Assembly: GCA_016290215.1 (NCBI GenBank)
Contig: JAEETH010000018.1
Coordinates: 1-53,075 of the forward strand
Source: Bacteroidales bacterium
GTDB lineage: Bacteria; Bacteroidota; Bacteroidia; Bacteroidales; F082
Direction of reading: 5' to 3'
Length of the DNA stretch: 53,075 nt
The notes under the pieces are model-generated. The model saw nothing but the letters and a program-made list of their open reading frames with translations. It was not told where the DNA came from and made no database searches. Of this stretch, positions 42,683 to 51,152 are shown piece after piece. The translations under genes were made by a program, and so were the position numbers. Numbering within the stretch: the stretch's first letter is position 1; the number at the start of each line of letters is the position of its first letter.

Positions 42683-43876
42683 TTAATAGAGGAAATTGTC
42701 GTATGGATACCGAATCGCGTGCATATCACGGATTTCCTTGTAGAGCAAATCCCTGAATTCCTGATAGTTGTCGCGGTTCTTAGCGGAGATGAAGATGCAG
42801 TTTTCGTTCATCTTGGCCATCCAGGTCTTTTTCAGCTCATCGTAGGAGACATTGCGCTTGGTGGGCGGCGTCAAGTCGTCGGGGTCTTTCTCCTCCCAAG
42901 TGTAGGCATCGGTTTTGTTGAAGACAACAATGGTCTTCTTGTCGGCACAGCCCAACTCGGCCAAGGTCTGATTCACCACCTCCATCTGCGCCTCAAAGTC
43001 GGGATGCGAGATGTCGACCACATGGAGCAAAATGTCAGATTCTCTAACCTCATCCAAGGTCGACTTAAACGACTCTACCAGATGATGTGGCAATTTGCGG
43101 ATAAACCCCACAGTATCAGACAAGAGAAACGGCAGGTTCTCCACCACGACCTTACGCACGGTGGTATCCAAAGTGGCAAAAAGTTTATTCTCAGTGTAGA
43201 CCTCCGACTTGCTCAGCAGGTTCATGATGGTCGACTTGCCCACATTGGTGTAGCCCACCAAGGCCACACGCACCAACTTGCCACGGTTCTTGCGCTGCAC
43301 AGTCTTCTGTTTGTCGATATCCTTCAACTTCTCTTTCAGCAAGGCGATACGTTCCAGAATCAAGCGGCGGTCGGTCTCGATCTGGGTCTCACCAGGGCCA
43401 CGCATACCGATACCACCTCTTTGTCTCTCCAAGTGGGTCCACATACGGGTCAGGCGGGGCAGCAGATATTGGTATTGTGCCAGTTCCACCTGTGCCTTGG
43501 CGTGTGCGGTGTGGGCATTGGAGGCGAAAATGTCGAGAATGAGGCTTGTTCTATCCAGCACTCGACACTCCAAAGCCTGTTCCATGTTTCGGGCTTGGGT
43601 CGCGCTGAGTTCATCGTCGATGACGGCAATCTCGATGTTTTCCGCCTTGATGTATTGGTGGATCTCCTCCAACTTGCCCGAACCAAGGTAGGTCACGCTG
43701 CTCGGATGGTCCATGGCTTGCATGAAACGCGCCACAGGCACGCCACCAGCCGTTTCCAACAGGAAAGCCAGTTCATCGAGATATTCTTCCGTGCGCTCAC
43801 GGCCTTGCTGCTTGCTGGCCACGGCGATAAGCACGGCCCTTTCGGGGATTTTTTCGTATGTGATAAAGTCACCCAT
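42683..43876 (-). CDS. hflX: Ribosome-associated GTPase HflX
   Basis: GTPase that binds the 50S subunit and splits stalled or hibernating ribosomes. N-terminal HflX domain with YLGSGKLEEI, VIDDELSATQARNMEQ and VLDRTSLILDIFASNAHTAHAK; signature GGIGMRGPGETQIE at 154-167; G1 GYTNVGKST at 208-216; G3 SDTVGF; G4 NKTD; G5 ISAKN. Length of 397 is normal. The region between trpS and hflX holds CAGTT-type repeats (43880-43945) that form an inverted repeat. No clear -7 box. Confidence 0.96.
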   Translation of the reverse strand: MGDFITYEKIPERAVLIAVASKQQGRERTEEYLDELAFLLETAGGVPVARFMQAMDHPSSVTYLGSGKLEEIHQYIKAENIEIAVIDDELSATQARNMEQALECRVLDRTSLILDIFASNAHTAHAKAQVELAQYQYLLPRLTRMWTHLERQRGGIGMRGPGETQIETDRRLILERIALLKEKLKDIDKQKTVQRKNRGKLVRVALVGYTNVGKSTIMNLLSKSEVYTENKLFATLDTTVRKVVVENLPFLLSDTVGFIRKLPHHLVESFKSTLDEVRESDILLHVVDISHPDFEAQMEVVNQTLAELGCADKKTIVVFNKTDAYTWEEKDPDDLTPPTKRNVSYDELKKTWMAKMNENCIFISAKNRDNYQEFRDLLYKEIRDMHAIRYPYDNFLY

Positions 43877-43879
43877 TTT

Positions 43880-43945
43880 TTCAGTTGTTCAGTTATCAGT
43901 TGTTCAGTTATCAGTTATCACTCGCCTTTCAACTGAACAACTGCA
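43880..43945. repeat. CAGTTGTTCAGTTAT tandem repeats with inverted arm
   Basis: Two to three copies of TCAGTTGTTCAGTTA followed by AACTGAACAACTG in the opposite orientation (43930-43943). The same words make up the repeats at 35580-35880. Confidence 0.7.
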
Positions 43946-43954
43946 AACTATAAA

Positions 43955-44950
43955 CTAATATACTCTAAATCCGATGATCTTCCTCACTTCGTTCAAGGTC
44001 TTCGCTGCGCTCTCGCGGGCCTTTTCGGCACCCATGCGAGCAATGCGGTCGAGGCGGGCTTCGTCGGAAGAGAACTCTTTAATCCGCTCACGAATGGGAG
44101 CGACTGTCTTTTCGAGGTCTTCGGCCAACTGCTTCTTCATGTCGCCATAGCGGATGGAGCAGTCGTTCCACTTCTCGTCGAAATATTTCACCGTCTCGGG
44201 CTCGCTGACGATGTTCATCATCGTGAAGAGATTTTGAATCACTTCTGGCTTGGGACTGTTGGGCTCGGTCGGGCCGCTGTCGGTGACAGCGCGCATCACC
44301 TTCTTGCGCATGGTTTTTTCGTCTTCAAAGAGATAGATGCAGTTGCCATCACTCTTGCCCATCTTGCCGCTGCCGTCGAGGCCAGGCACCTTGATGGCGT
44401 CGCCTCCGAAGTAGTAGTTTTGCGGCTCAGGGAAGAACTCCACCTTATAGATGTTGTTGAAGCGGCGGGCACACTTGCGGGCCATCTCCATGTTCTGTTC
44501 CTGGTCCTTACCTACTGGCACCCATTTAGCACGGTGTTGCAGGATGTCGGCTGCCATCAGCGTAGGATAGGTAAACAAGCCAGCGTTCACATTGTCGGGC
44601 TGTTGGCGGGCTTTCTCCTTAAAAGTGGTCACGCGACCCAGCTCGCCGATGTAGGCGTTCATGTTGAAGTAGAGGTACAACTCAATGGTCTCAGGCACAT
44701 CGCTTTGGATGTAGATGGTGGCCTTTTCAGGATCAATGCCGCAGGCGAGATATTCGGCCAAAATGGTTCGAGCCGACTTCTGTATGTTTTCGGGCGTGGG
44801 ATGCGTGGTCAGCGAATGCCAGTCGGCGATGAAGAAATAGCAGTTGTAGTCTTCCTGCATCTTCACGAAGCTACGCACGGCGCCATAGTAGTTGCCGAGG
44901 TGAAGGTTTCCGGTGGGACGGATGCCGCTTAATACGATGTCTTTATTCAT
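43955..44950 (-). CDS. trpS: Tryptophanyl-tRNA synthetase
   Basis: Class I aminoacyl-tRNA synthetase that charges tRNA-Trp. The 331 residues have the HIGH-type motif in SGIRPTGNLHLGNYYGAV, FIADWHSLTT, the indole-binding AADILQHRAKWVPVGKDQEQ and the KMSKS-type GSGKMGKSDGN. The C-terminus IGFRVY is the family end. A TATTTTTG box lies ~119 bases upstream, so the leader is long for a housekeeping gene. No tryptophan-rich leader peptide was found in it. Confidence 0.97.
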   Translation of the reverse strand: MNKDIVLSGIRPTGNLHLGNYYGAVRSFVKMQEDYNCYFFIADWHSLTTHPTPENIQKSARTILAEYLACGIDPEKATIYIQSDVPETIELYLYFNMNAYIGELGRVTTFKEKARQQPDNVNAGLFTYPTLMAADILQHRAKWVPVGKDQEQNMEMARKCARRFNNIYKVEFFPEPQNYYFGGDAIKVPGLDGSGKMGKSDGNCIYLFEDEKTMRKKVMRAVTDSGPTEPNSPKPEVIQNLFTMMNIVSEPETVKYFDEKWNDCSIRYGDMKKQLAEDLEKTVAPIRERIKEFSSDEARLDRIARMGAEKARESAAKTLNEVRKIIGFRVY

Positions 44951-45068
44951 GTTGAAGTGTTGGCTGTTGAAGTGTTTAATTGTTGATTGACGCGAGACTG
45001 CGAGACTACGAGACTTTGGTAACCCGTATCTCGTGTCCCGAAGCCCCTTGTCATCGATTATTTGGGTG

Positions 45069-45076
45069 CAAAAATA
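45069..45076 (-). promoter_or_regulatory. -7 box for trpS
   Basis: TATTTTTG on the minus strand between the rng terminator and trpS, leaving a leader of about 110 bases. Confidence 0.4.
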
Positions 45077-45079
45077 AGA

Positions 45080-45106
45080 AAAAGCCCGCTCGCAGAGCAG
45101 GCTTTT
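45080..45106 (-). terminator. Rho-independent terminator after rng
   Basis: AAGCC(C)GCTC / GAGC(A)GGCTT stem with a 3-base loop; on the minus strand it is followed by a U run. It lies just past the rng stop. Confidence 0.75.
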
Positions 45107-45135
45107 TGAGGTTTTTTTGTGGCAGTGACTTCCGA

Positions 45136-46725
45136 TCAGAGCTTAATGTCGTCGCCGTTGGCGTTTTGGAAGTTGTACTGCAACGCGTGAAATTCGGGCA
45201 TCGACTGCACCTTGAATTTCTTGCCGTATTTCTTTTGCCACTTGTGATGAATCGAACGCCACCAACCTATGCAAAGATAGGAATAAATGAAAGGATGCAC
45301 CTGCAAAGTGAGGTGGTTCTCGTTTTGGTCGACGAGGAGGTACTTGAGGTGGTTTTCGATTTCGTCGATGTAGAGGATGGCGGGGCGGATCTTGCCTTCA
45401 CCGTCGCAGACGGGGCATTTCTCCTGCACCTGCACCTCGGTTTCAGGACGCACGCGCTGGCGTGTGATTTGGATGAGACCAAACTGGGTGGCAGGCAGGA
45501 TTTTGTGCTTGGCGCGGTCGTGCGACATGGCTTCGACCAAGGCGTCGTAGAGTTCCTTGCGATGTTTGGCTTCGTGCAAGTCGATAAAGTCCACAATGAT
45601 GATGCCGCCCATGTCGCGCAAGCGCAGTTGGCGCGCAATCTCCTTGGCAGCATCGAGGTTGACTTGGAGGGCGTTTTCTTCCGGAGAGTTGTCCTTGTTG
45701 AGCCTATGGCCGCTGTTCACGTCAATGACGTGCATGGCCTCGGTGTGCTCGATGACAAGGTAAACGCCGTTTTTGATGGTGACAATCTTACCGAAAAAGC
45801 CTTTGATTTGCTTGGTAACGTTATAATAGTCAAAGATGGAGTCTTTGCCTTTGTAAAGTTGCACAATCTCAGCCTTTTGCGGTGCAATGGTACGGATGTA
45901 ACCTTGGATTTCTTCATAGAGTCTTTCGTCGTTCACATGGATGTTGTTGAACGACTCGTTCAGCAAATCGCGCAGCATGACGCTGGTTTGGCCCATTTCG
46001 CTGACCATCCTGCCGTAAGTGGTCATCTTTTTCATCTCGATGATGCACTGTTCCCACTTGGCGATGAGTGCCCTGAGGTCGGCGTCGAGTTCGGCCACCT
46101 TCTTGCCTTCGGCGACGGTGCGGATGATGACGCCATAGTTGTTGGGCTTGATGCTTTGGATGAGACGGCGAAGGCGGTTGCGCTCTTCACCACTGCGGAT
46201 TTTCTGCGATACCGAAATGCGGTTGGAGAAGGGAACGAGGACGAGATAACGTCCTGCAAACGAGACCTCTGCCGTGATTCTCGGGCCTTTGGTGTGAATC
46301 GGCTCCTTGGCGATTTGCACCGGGATCAAGTCGCCCACGTTAAGTACATCGGCGATTTTGCCGTTTTTCGGCAGGTCGGGCTCAAGCTTGAACTTGTCCA
46401 TGGCAATGTCTTCGCCAGCCACTACCCGCTTCTTGAACTTAAGCATCGAATGGGCCTGCAAGCCCAAGTCGAGATAGTGCAGGAAGGCTTCTTTGGGATA
46501 GCCCACTTCGACAAATGCCGCATTGAGGCCTGGCAGCAGTTTCTTCACCCTGCCCAAATAAACGTCTCCGACTGCAAACTGGTTGTTGGTCTTCTCTCTG
46601 TGAAGTTCGACAAGAATGTTGTCCTCCAATAGAGCAATGTCAACCTCCGAAGCGTGCGAGTTGATAACCAAGTCGCGCGTCACTGTCTTCACTTCCACAA
46701 CCTCTTGTTGTTGTTCTTCAGACAT
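45136..46725 (-). CDS. rng: Ribonuclease G/E family endoribonuclease
   Basis: Processes rRNA and decays mRNA. The 529 residues show an S1 RNA-binding domain at ~35-130 (GDVYLGRVKKLLPGLNAAFVEVG), the RNase H-like/DNase I-like catalytic core with metal-binding Asp in HVIDVNSGH and in GGIIIVDFIDL, and the zinc-link CPVCDGEG with its two Cys. This is the RNase G length; the RNase E scaffold is absent. Upstream on the same strand lie the bS22/mS38-like gene and hup, separated by a terminator, an arrangement common in Bacteroidota. Confidence 0.96.
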   Translation of the reverse strand: MSEEQQQEVVEVKTVTRDLVINSHASEVDIALLEDNILVELHREKTNNQFAVGDVYLGRVKKLLPGLNAAFVEVGYPKEAFLHYLDLGLQAHSMLKFKKRVVAGEDIAMDKFKLEPDLPKNGKIADVLNVGDLIPVQIAKEPIHTKGPRITAEVSFAGRYLVLVPFSNRISVSQKIRSGEERNRLRRLIQSIKPNNYGVIIRTVAEGKKVAELDADLRALIAKWEQCIIEMKKMTTYGRMVSEMGQTSVMLRDLLNESFNNIHVNDERLYEEIQGYIRTIAPQKAEIVQLYKGKDSIFDYYNVTKQIKGFFGKIVTIKNGVYLVIEHTEAMHVIDVNSGHRLNKDNSPEENALQVNLDAAKEIARQLRLRDMGGIIIVDFIDLHEAKHRKELYDALVEAMSHDRAKHKILPATQFGLIQITRQRVRPETEVQVQEKCPVCDGEGKIRPAILYIDEIENHLKYLLVDQNENHLTLQVHPFIYSYLCIGWWRSIHHKWQKKYGKKFKVQSMPEFHALQYNFQNANGDDIKL

Positions 46726-46764
46726 AGTGTTTTTACTTTGGGGTTAACGAATAGATTGATAAAA

Positions 46765-46803
46765 TAAAACAAAACACAACATTGGTATGAGCCAATGCTG
46801 TGT
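46765..46803 (-). terminator. Rho-independent terminator after the bS22/mS38-like gene
   Basis: Minus-strand stem ACACAGCATTGG / CCAATGTTGTGT (one mismatch, 6-base loop) followed by TTTGTTTTATTTT. It lies 29 bases past the small gene's stop. Confidence 0.75.
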
Positions 46804-46831
46804 TGTCGTCGTGTTTAGGCTCAAGAAGAGC

Positions 46832-46921
46832 TTATTTCTTCTTGTGTCTATCCTTTCTCAAGCGTTTTTTGCGCTTGTGTGTCGACATCTTGTGTCTCTT
46901 GTGTTTTTTACCGTTTGGCAT
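46832..46921 (-). CDS. bS22/mS38-like small basic ribosomal protein (AURKAIP1/COX24 domain)
   Basis: A 29-residue protein, below usual gene-calling limits, starting MPNGKKHKRHKMSTHKRKKR and ending DRHKKK. It matches the conserved HKM.THKRKKRLRK.RHKK core of the AURKAIP1/COX24 (mS38) family; the mycobacterial homologue is ribosomal protein bS22. It is extremely basic, with over half Lys, Arg or His. It lies 26 bases behind hup on the same strand and ends before a terminator, so hup and this gene probably form one transcript. The ribosomal role in Bacteroidota is by homology. Confidence 0.88.
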   Translation of the reverse strand: MPNGKKHKRHKMSTHKRKKRLRKDRHKKK

Positions 46922-46947
46922 AATATTGCTTTTTTAGTTGTTGTTTC

Positions 46948-47220
46948 TTATTTGACAGCGTTCATGAAAGTCTTGGCAGGCTTGAAAGCCGGAATCTTAT
47001 GAGCCGGGATGGTGATGGCGACGTTCTTACCAATATTGCGGCCGGTCTTTTCAGCTCTTGTCTTGATGATGAAACTACCAAAGCCTCTCAGATACACGTT
47101 CTCACCTTTGGCCATAGAGCTCTTCACTACTTCCATGAAGTTTTCAACAACATTCTGGACAGCACCTTTTTCAATGCCGGTCTTGCTTGCGATTTCAGCA
47201 ACGATTTCTGCTTTAGTCAT
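46948..47220 (-). CDS. hup: HU family DNA-binding protein
   Basis: A 90-residue nucleoid protein: MTKAEIVAEIASKTGIEKG, VENFMEVVKSSMAKGENVYLRGFGSF, the DNA-clasping arm RNIGKNVAITIPAHKIPAF with its intercalating Pro, and KPAKTFMNAVK at the end. It bends and packs DNA as a dimer. A TACCTTTG box lies 50 bases upstream. It is divergent from the mutY-ssb-gldE-gldD run; this neighbourhood (rng, hup, mutY, ssb, gldE, gldD) is well conserved in Bacteroidota. Confidence 0.96.
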   Translation of the reverse strand: MTKAEIVAEIASKTGIEKGAVQNVVENFMEVVKSSMAKGENVYLRGFGSFIIKTRAEKTGRNIGKNVAITIPAHKIPAFKPAKTFMNAVK

Positions 47221-47269
47221 TTTTTTCCTTATTTAATGGTTAGTTATTATGTTTGTTGTAAATTTGCGG

Positions 47270-47277
47270 CAAAGGTA
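47270..47277 (-). promoter_or_regulatory. -7 box for hup
   Basis: TACCTTTG on the minus strand, 50 bases upstream of the hup ATG. Confidence 0.5.
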
Positions 47278-47363
47278 CGAACATTTTCGATACGAAAACC
47301 CTATTAATGCAATTTTTTTCTTCTAATGAGTTATAAATAAAGAATTTCGCAACAAAAAGGACG

Positions 47364-48413
47364 ATGAATATCCTACATGACACCTTAATTAATTGGTTTG
47401 CCGAAAACCGCCGCGACTTGCCATGGCGACATAGCCCGAGCCCTTATCAGGTATGGCTTTCAGAGATTATCCTACAACAAACGCGAGTAAACCAAGGCTG
47501 GGACTATTACCTGCGTTTCATCGAGCGTTGGCCAACCGTCACCGACCTCGCCCAAGCCTCCGAAGAAGAGGTGCTTAAGATGTGGCAAGGTCTCGGTTAT
47601 TATTCACGCGCCCGCAACCTGCATCATTGTGCACAACAAGTCGTGAACGAATATGGAGGCCAATTTCCTCCTGATTTCGAAAAACTTAAGCAGTTGAAAG
47701 GCATCGGCGACTACACCGCCGCCGCCATCGCTTCCATCGCCTTCAACCTGCCCCATGCCGTGGTCGATGGCAATGTGTACCGTGTGCTGTCACGACTTTA
47801 CGACATCGACACACCTATTAATATTAATGAAGGCCAGACACTTTTTGCCCAACTCGCTGACGAACTCCTCAACCGTGAGCAACCCGGCCTCCACAACCAA
47901 GCCATGATGGAATTCGGTGCCTTGCATTGCACTCCCAAGAATCCCAACTGCCTGCTTTGCCCCTTTCAGGCCCAATGCCTCGCCTTTGCCCACCAAACCG
48001 TGATGCAACGTCCCGTGAAACTGCCCAAAGTCAAAGTCACCACACGGTATTTCAACTATCTGGTCGTCCACATTAATGGCAGTATGTATCTGCACAAACG
48101 CAGCGGCAACGACATCTGGAAAAACCTCTACGATTTTCCCTGCATCGAAAGCGAAACACCGATGACAGTAGAAGAAGTGGTGGCTTCCGAAAAATTCATT
48201 CAACTCATTGAAGAAAAGCCTTTTAGCATCACTAAAGTCTCACCTGTTTACACCCACAAGCTCACCCATCGCACCCTGTTAGCGCAGTTTATCGAAATAA
48301 AACTTGAACAAAAAATGTTGCAGATTGAAACAAAAGATTTATTTTTGACGCCTGAATCGGAATTGGGCAGTTTTCCCATTCCACGCTTAATCGACTTATA
48401 CTTAAACCATTAA
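47364..48413 (+). CDS. mutY: A/G-specific adenine DNA glycosylase
   Basis: Removes adenine mispaired with 8-oxoguanine. The 349 residues contain catalytic Glu34 in WLSEIILQQTRV, helix-hairpin-helix LKGIGDYTAAAIASIAF (111-127), catalytic Asp135 in AVVDGNVYRVLSR, and the 4Fe-4S ligands Cys189, 196, 199 and 205 (C-x6-C-x2-C-x5-C). The C-terminal NUDIX-like domain (YLHKRSGNDIWKNLYDFPCIE) reads the 8-oxoG strand. ssb starts 12 bases later and is probably cotranscribed. Confidence 0.97.
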   Translation: MNILHDTLINWFAENRRDLPWRHSPSPYQVWLSEIILQQTRVNQGWDYYLRFIERWPTVTDLAQASEEEVLKMWQGLGYYSRARNLHHCAQQVVNEYGGQFPPDFEKLKQLKGIGDYTAAAIASIAFNLPHAVVDGNVYRVLSRLYDIDTPININEGQTLFAQLADELLNREQPGLHNQAMMEFGALHCTPKNPNCLLCPFQAQCLAFAHQTVMQRPVKLPKVKVTTRYFNYLVVHINGSMYLHKRSGNDIWKNLYDFPCIESETPMTVEEVVASEKFIQLIEEKPFSITKVSPVYTHKLTHRTLLAQFIEIKLEQKMLQIETKDLFLTPESELGSFPIPRLIDLYLNH

Positions 48414-48425
48414 AAACACTACACC

Positions 48426-48884
48426 ATGGCAAGCTTGAACAAAGTCATCCTCATAGGCCGACTCGGAAAAGACCCCGAAATCACCACATTCGACAATGGC
48501 AACCGCAAAATATCCGCCACCTTGGCCACCTCCGAACGTTACCGCGACCGCGAAAACAACTGGGTGGAACAAACCGACTGGCACAATATTGTTGTTTGGG
48601 GCAACTTAGCCAACGACATCGCTGAAGGACGCCGCAACTATGCCAAAGGCGACTTGATGTATGTGGAAGGCAAACTGCGCACCCGTCAATACACTGATCA
48701 GCAAGGCATTATACGTTATGTCACCGAAGTCCACGCCGACAAGATGATGCAGATGGCTCCCGCACGTCCAGTACAACAATCGTCGTACGGACAGCCTTAC
48801 ACTCCCGCACCCGAACCGACGCCAGGCTATGTGCCGCAAAACAATTCAGGCACTCCCGAAGAAGGCAACGACCTTCCGTTCTGA
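48426..48884 (+). CDS. ssb: Single-stranded DNA-binding protein
   Basis: The 152 residues start MASLNKVILIGRLGKDPEIT and form one OB fold (ISATLATSERYRDRENNWVEQTDWHNIVVWG, YVEGKLRTRQYTDQQG). A Pro/Gln/Gly-rich linker leads to the acidic tip PEEGNDLPF that recruits repair and replication partners. It is second in the mutY-ssb pair, with an interrupted palindrome behind it and a separate promoter for gldE. Confidence 0.96.
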   Translation: MASLNKVILIGRLGKDPEITTFDNGNRKISATLATSERYRDRENNWVEQTDWHNIVVWGNLANDIAEGRRNYAKGDLMYVEGKLRTRQYTDQQGIIRYVTEVHADKMMQMAPARPVQQSSYGQPYTPAPEPTPGYVPQNNSGTPEEGNDLPF

Positions 48885-48926
48885 ATCAACACTTGAATCA
48901 CCAAAAGTCACTTTTTCTTTATTTTT

Positions 48927-49011
48927 AACACGAATTATCACGAATGGTTCACGAATTATTTGAAATTACATTTATGAAACAATTTGTGTCAAATTATTGA
49001 TAATTCGTGTT
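48927..49011. repeat. Interrupted palindrome with AACACGAATTATC arms
   Basis: Arms 48927-48939 and 48999-49011 are perfect 13-base inverted repeats. The left arm is followed by further CACGAAT words (48939-48957). It fills the gap between ssb and gldE. Confidence 0.75.
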
Positions 49012-49082
49012 TTACAGAGAAGAACAATTGACATAAGCATTGGTGTTTTAAGATTATCGCGATAAATGTCGGAATATTTTTC

Positions 49083-49090
49083 TATTTTTG
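49083..49090 (+). promoter_or_regulatory. -7 box for gldE-gldD
   Basis: TATTTTTG on the plus strand, 26 bases before the TTG start of gldE. Confidence 0.5.
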
Positions 49091-49116
49091 CACCCTGAAT
49101 TTTAAATCATAAGATT

Positions 49117-50469
49117 TTGGAAACACCCGACCCTGACCCTCTCATAGGACTGATTACCGTTCTTCGATACGGACTTGAGCCGCATAACTTTTTCACTGGA
49201 TTTACCGTCAACGCCATCATCGGATTGGTCGTATTGTGCCTGCTCCTCATTGCTTCGGCCCTGATTTCGAGCAGCGAAACGGCATTTTTCTCCCTACAAC
49301 CTGCCGACATCGACGACCTCGAATCGCGCACCGACGTGAAAAGCAAACTCGTGCTCTCCTTGCGTGAAAAACCCAAGACATTATTAGCTACCATCTTGAT
49401 AGGCAACAACTTCGTCAACGTGACGATTACTTTGTTGTCGACCTATATCATGGCGCAGCTGTTCGACATGGTCAACTATCCCGTGGCGGCTTTCTTCCTC
49501 GAAGTGGTGATTGTCACCTCATTAATATTAATTGCAGGCGAAATCACGCCTAAGATTTATGCCGGCAAGCGCCCCGTCAAGGTGGCTCGTTTCATGGCAC
49601 GCCCCTTGCGTTTCCTCAACGGCTTATTCAAGCCGCTGAGCAAGCTCTTAGTCAACTCCACTTCGTTCATGGACAAACATTTGGAGAAGAAAAAAGGTGA
49701 GATTTCGATGGAAGACCTCTCCACCGCCGTGGAAATCGCCACCGAGCAGTCGACACCGCCCGAAGAGAAACAGATGCTGATGGGCATCGCCTCGTTCAGC
49801 GAGAAGGAAGTGAGTGCCGTGATGATTCCACGCGTCGACATCATCGGTGTCGACAAAGACATGGACTTCACCGAAATGTTAGCCATCGTCATAAAAAGCG
49901 GATTCTCAAGGATTCCCGTTTACGACGAGACCATGGACAAAGTGGAAGGCATCCTGTATGTGAAGGACCTCCTTCCCTACCTCGATGCCCAATCATATGA
50001 ATGGCAGAAACTGATTCGCCCCGCTTTCTTCGTACCAGAAAACCGCAAAATCAACGACCTGTTCCAAGACTTCCGCGAGAAAAAGATACATATCGCCATC
50101 GTCGTCGACGAATACGGTGGCACTTCGGGTCTCATCACTATGGAAGACGTGATTGAGGAAATCGTGGGTGAGATTAATGACGAGTTTGACGAAGCCAGCG
50201 TTGAAGAACATTACAAGAAACTCGATGACGGCAGCTATCTCTTTAAGGCTCAGACCAGTATCGTCGACTTCTGCAAGGTGTTTGACGTGGAAGAAGACTA
50301 CTTCGAGCCCATGCAAGGCGAAGCCGACACCCTCGCCGGCCTCATCCTCGAAATCGAAGGGCGCATCCCTGAGATCGGGTTCAAGTTCACCTTCGAGAAG
50401 TTCCATTTCGAAATCACCGACGCCGATGCCAAACGCATCAAGGAGGTAAAAGTGGTATTTGATGATTAA
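49117..50469 (+). CDS. gldE: Gliding motility-associated protein GldE (CNNM/CBS domain membrane protein)
   Basis: An inner-membrane protein of the hemolysin C/CorC-like family that in Flavobacterium supports GldD and gliding. The 450 residues have an N-terminal CNNM/DUF21 domain with hydrophobic segments near 27-50, 85-110 and 120-145 (SSSETAFFSLQPADIDDLE at ~52-70), two CBS domains (~205-325; FSRIPVYDETMDKVEGILYVKD, AIVVDEYGGTSGLITMEDVIEEIVGEI) and a CorC_HlyC tail. The start is a TTG giving METPDPDPLIG; there is no ATG in the first part of the frame. A hairpin of two repeat words lies between it and gldD. Confidence 0.93.
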   Translation: METPDPDPLIGLITVLRYGLEPHNFFTGFTVNAIIGLVVLCLLLIASALISSSETAFFSLQPADIDDLESRTDVKSKLVLSLREKPKTLLATILIGNNFVNVTITLLSTYIMAQLFDMVNYPVAAFFLEVVIVTSLILIAGEITPKIYAGKRPVKVARFMARPLRFLNGLFKPLSKLLVNSTSFMDKHLEKKKGEISMEDLSTAVEIATEQSTPPEEKQMLMGIASFSEKEVSAVMIPRVDIIGVDKDMDFTEMLAIVIKSGFSRIPVYDETMDKVEGILYVKDLLPYLDAQSYEWQKLIRPAFFVPENRKINDLFQDFREKKIHIAIVVDEYGGTSGLITMEDVIEEIVGEINDEFDEASVEEHYKKLDDGSYLFKAQTSIVDFCKVFDVEEDYFEPMQGEADTLAGLILEIEGRIPEIGFKFTFEKFHFEITDADAKRIKEVKVVFDD

Positions 50470-50475
50470 TAAACC

Positions 50476-50542
50476 GGCCCTTCGACAAGCTCAGGGACCT
50501 AAAATAACATAAAACCCAGGTCCCTGAGCCTGTCGAAGGGCC
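50476..50542. repeat. Inverted pair of the dispersed 24-bp repeat word between gldE and gldD
   Basis: The words at 50476-50499 (GGCCCTTCGACA...CAGGGACC) and 50519-50542 (its complement) form a near-perfect stem with a 19-base loop. It sits inside a two-gene operon and could set differential gldE/gldD expression or mRNA stability. The same word occurs in frame at 29312 and 40993. Confidence 0.8.
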
Positions 50543-50561
50543 GACAACAGAAGACAAAACA

Positions 50562-51149
50562 ATGCACAACAAACTTTCCATAATATTCGCCATCCTCTCC
50601 CTCATCACCGTCGCCGTCTCCTGCAACGACAGCGACAACTACCTTCCCAAGCCTCGCGGCTATTTCCGCATCGACCTGCCCGAAAAATCCTACACCAAGG
50701 TTGACACCATCGAGAAATACAGCTTCGAGTGCCCCAACTATGCCCTCGTCACGCCTGACATCTATTCACCTAACGAAAAGAACTGGGTCAACATCGAAAT
50801 GCCACAGTTCAAAGGCTCCATCCACATGACACACAAGCCTGTGAACGGCAACTTGGGCGAGTATTTGGAGGATGTTCACACCATGGTCGTCAAGCACTTA
50901 CAGAAAGCCAACGGTATGCGCGACAGCCTGATTGTCAACGAAGAGCACAACGTCTACGGTATGTTCATTGAGATGGACGGCAAGGGCGTGGCCACCCCGA
51001 TGCAGTTCTACCTCACCGACAGCACGAAGAACTTTGTCCGCGGCGCCCTTTACTTCAACTTCCAGCCCGACAATGACTCGATGCAGCCCGTGATTAACTT
51101 CATCCGAGCTGACATCGACCACTTGATTAATACTTTTGAGTGGAAATAA
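50562..51149 (+). CDS. gldD: Gliding motility lipoprotein GldD
   Basis: A 195-residue lipoprotein: signal MHNKLSIIFAILSLITVAVSC with lipobox VAVSC, then the family hallmark NYLPKPRGYFRIDLPEKSY and a compact domain with PQFKGSIHMTH, GMFIEMDGKGVATPMQFYLTD and FVRGALYFNFQP. In relatives it is required for gliding and T9SS function. It follows gldE as in other Bacteroidota. It converges on abiEii with only 3 bases between the stops and no visible terminator. Confidence 0.95.
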   Translation: MHNKLSIIFAILSLITVAVSCNDSDNYLPKPRGYFRIDLPEKSYTKVDTIEKYSFECPNYALVTPDIYSPNEKNWVNIEMPQFKGSIHMTHKPVNGNLGEYLEDVHTMVVKHLQKANGMRDSLIVNEEHNVYGMFIEMDGKGVATPMQFYLTDSTKNFVRGALYFNFQPDNDSMQPVINFIRADIDHLINTFEWK

Positions 51150-51152
51150 GAC

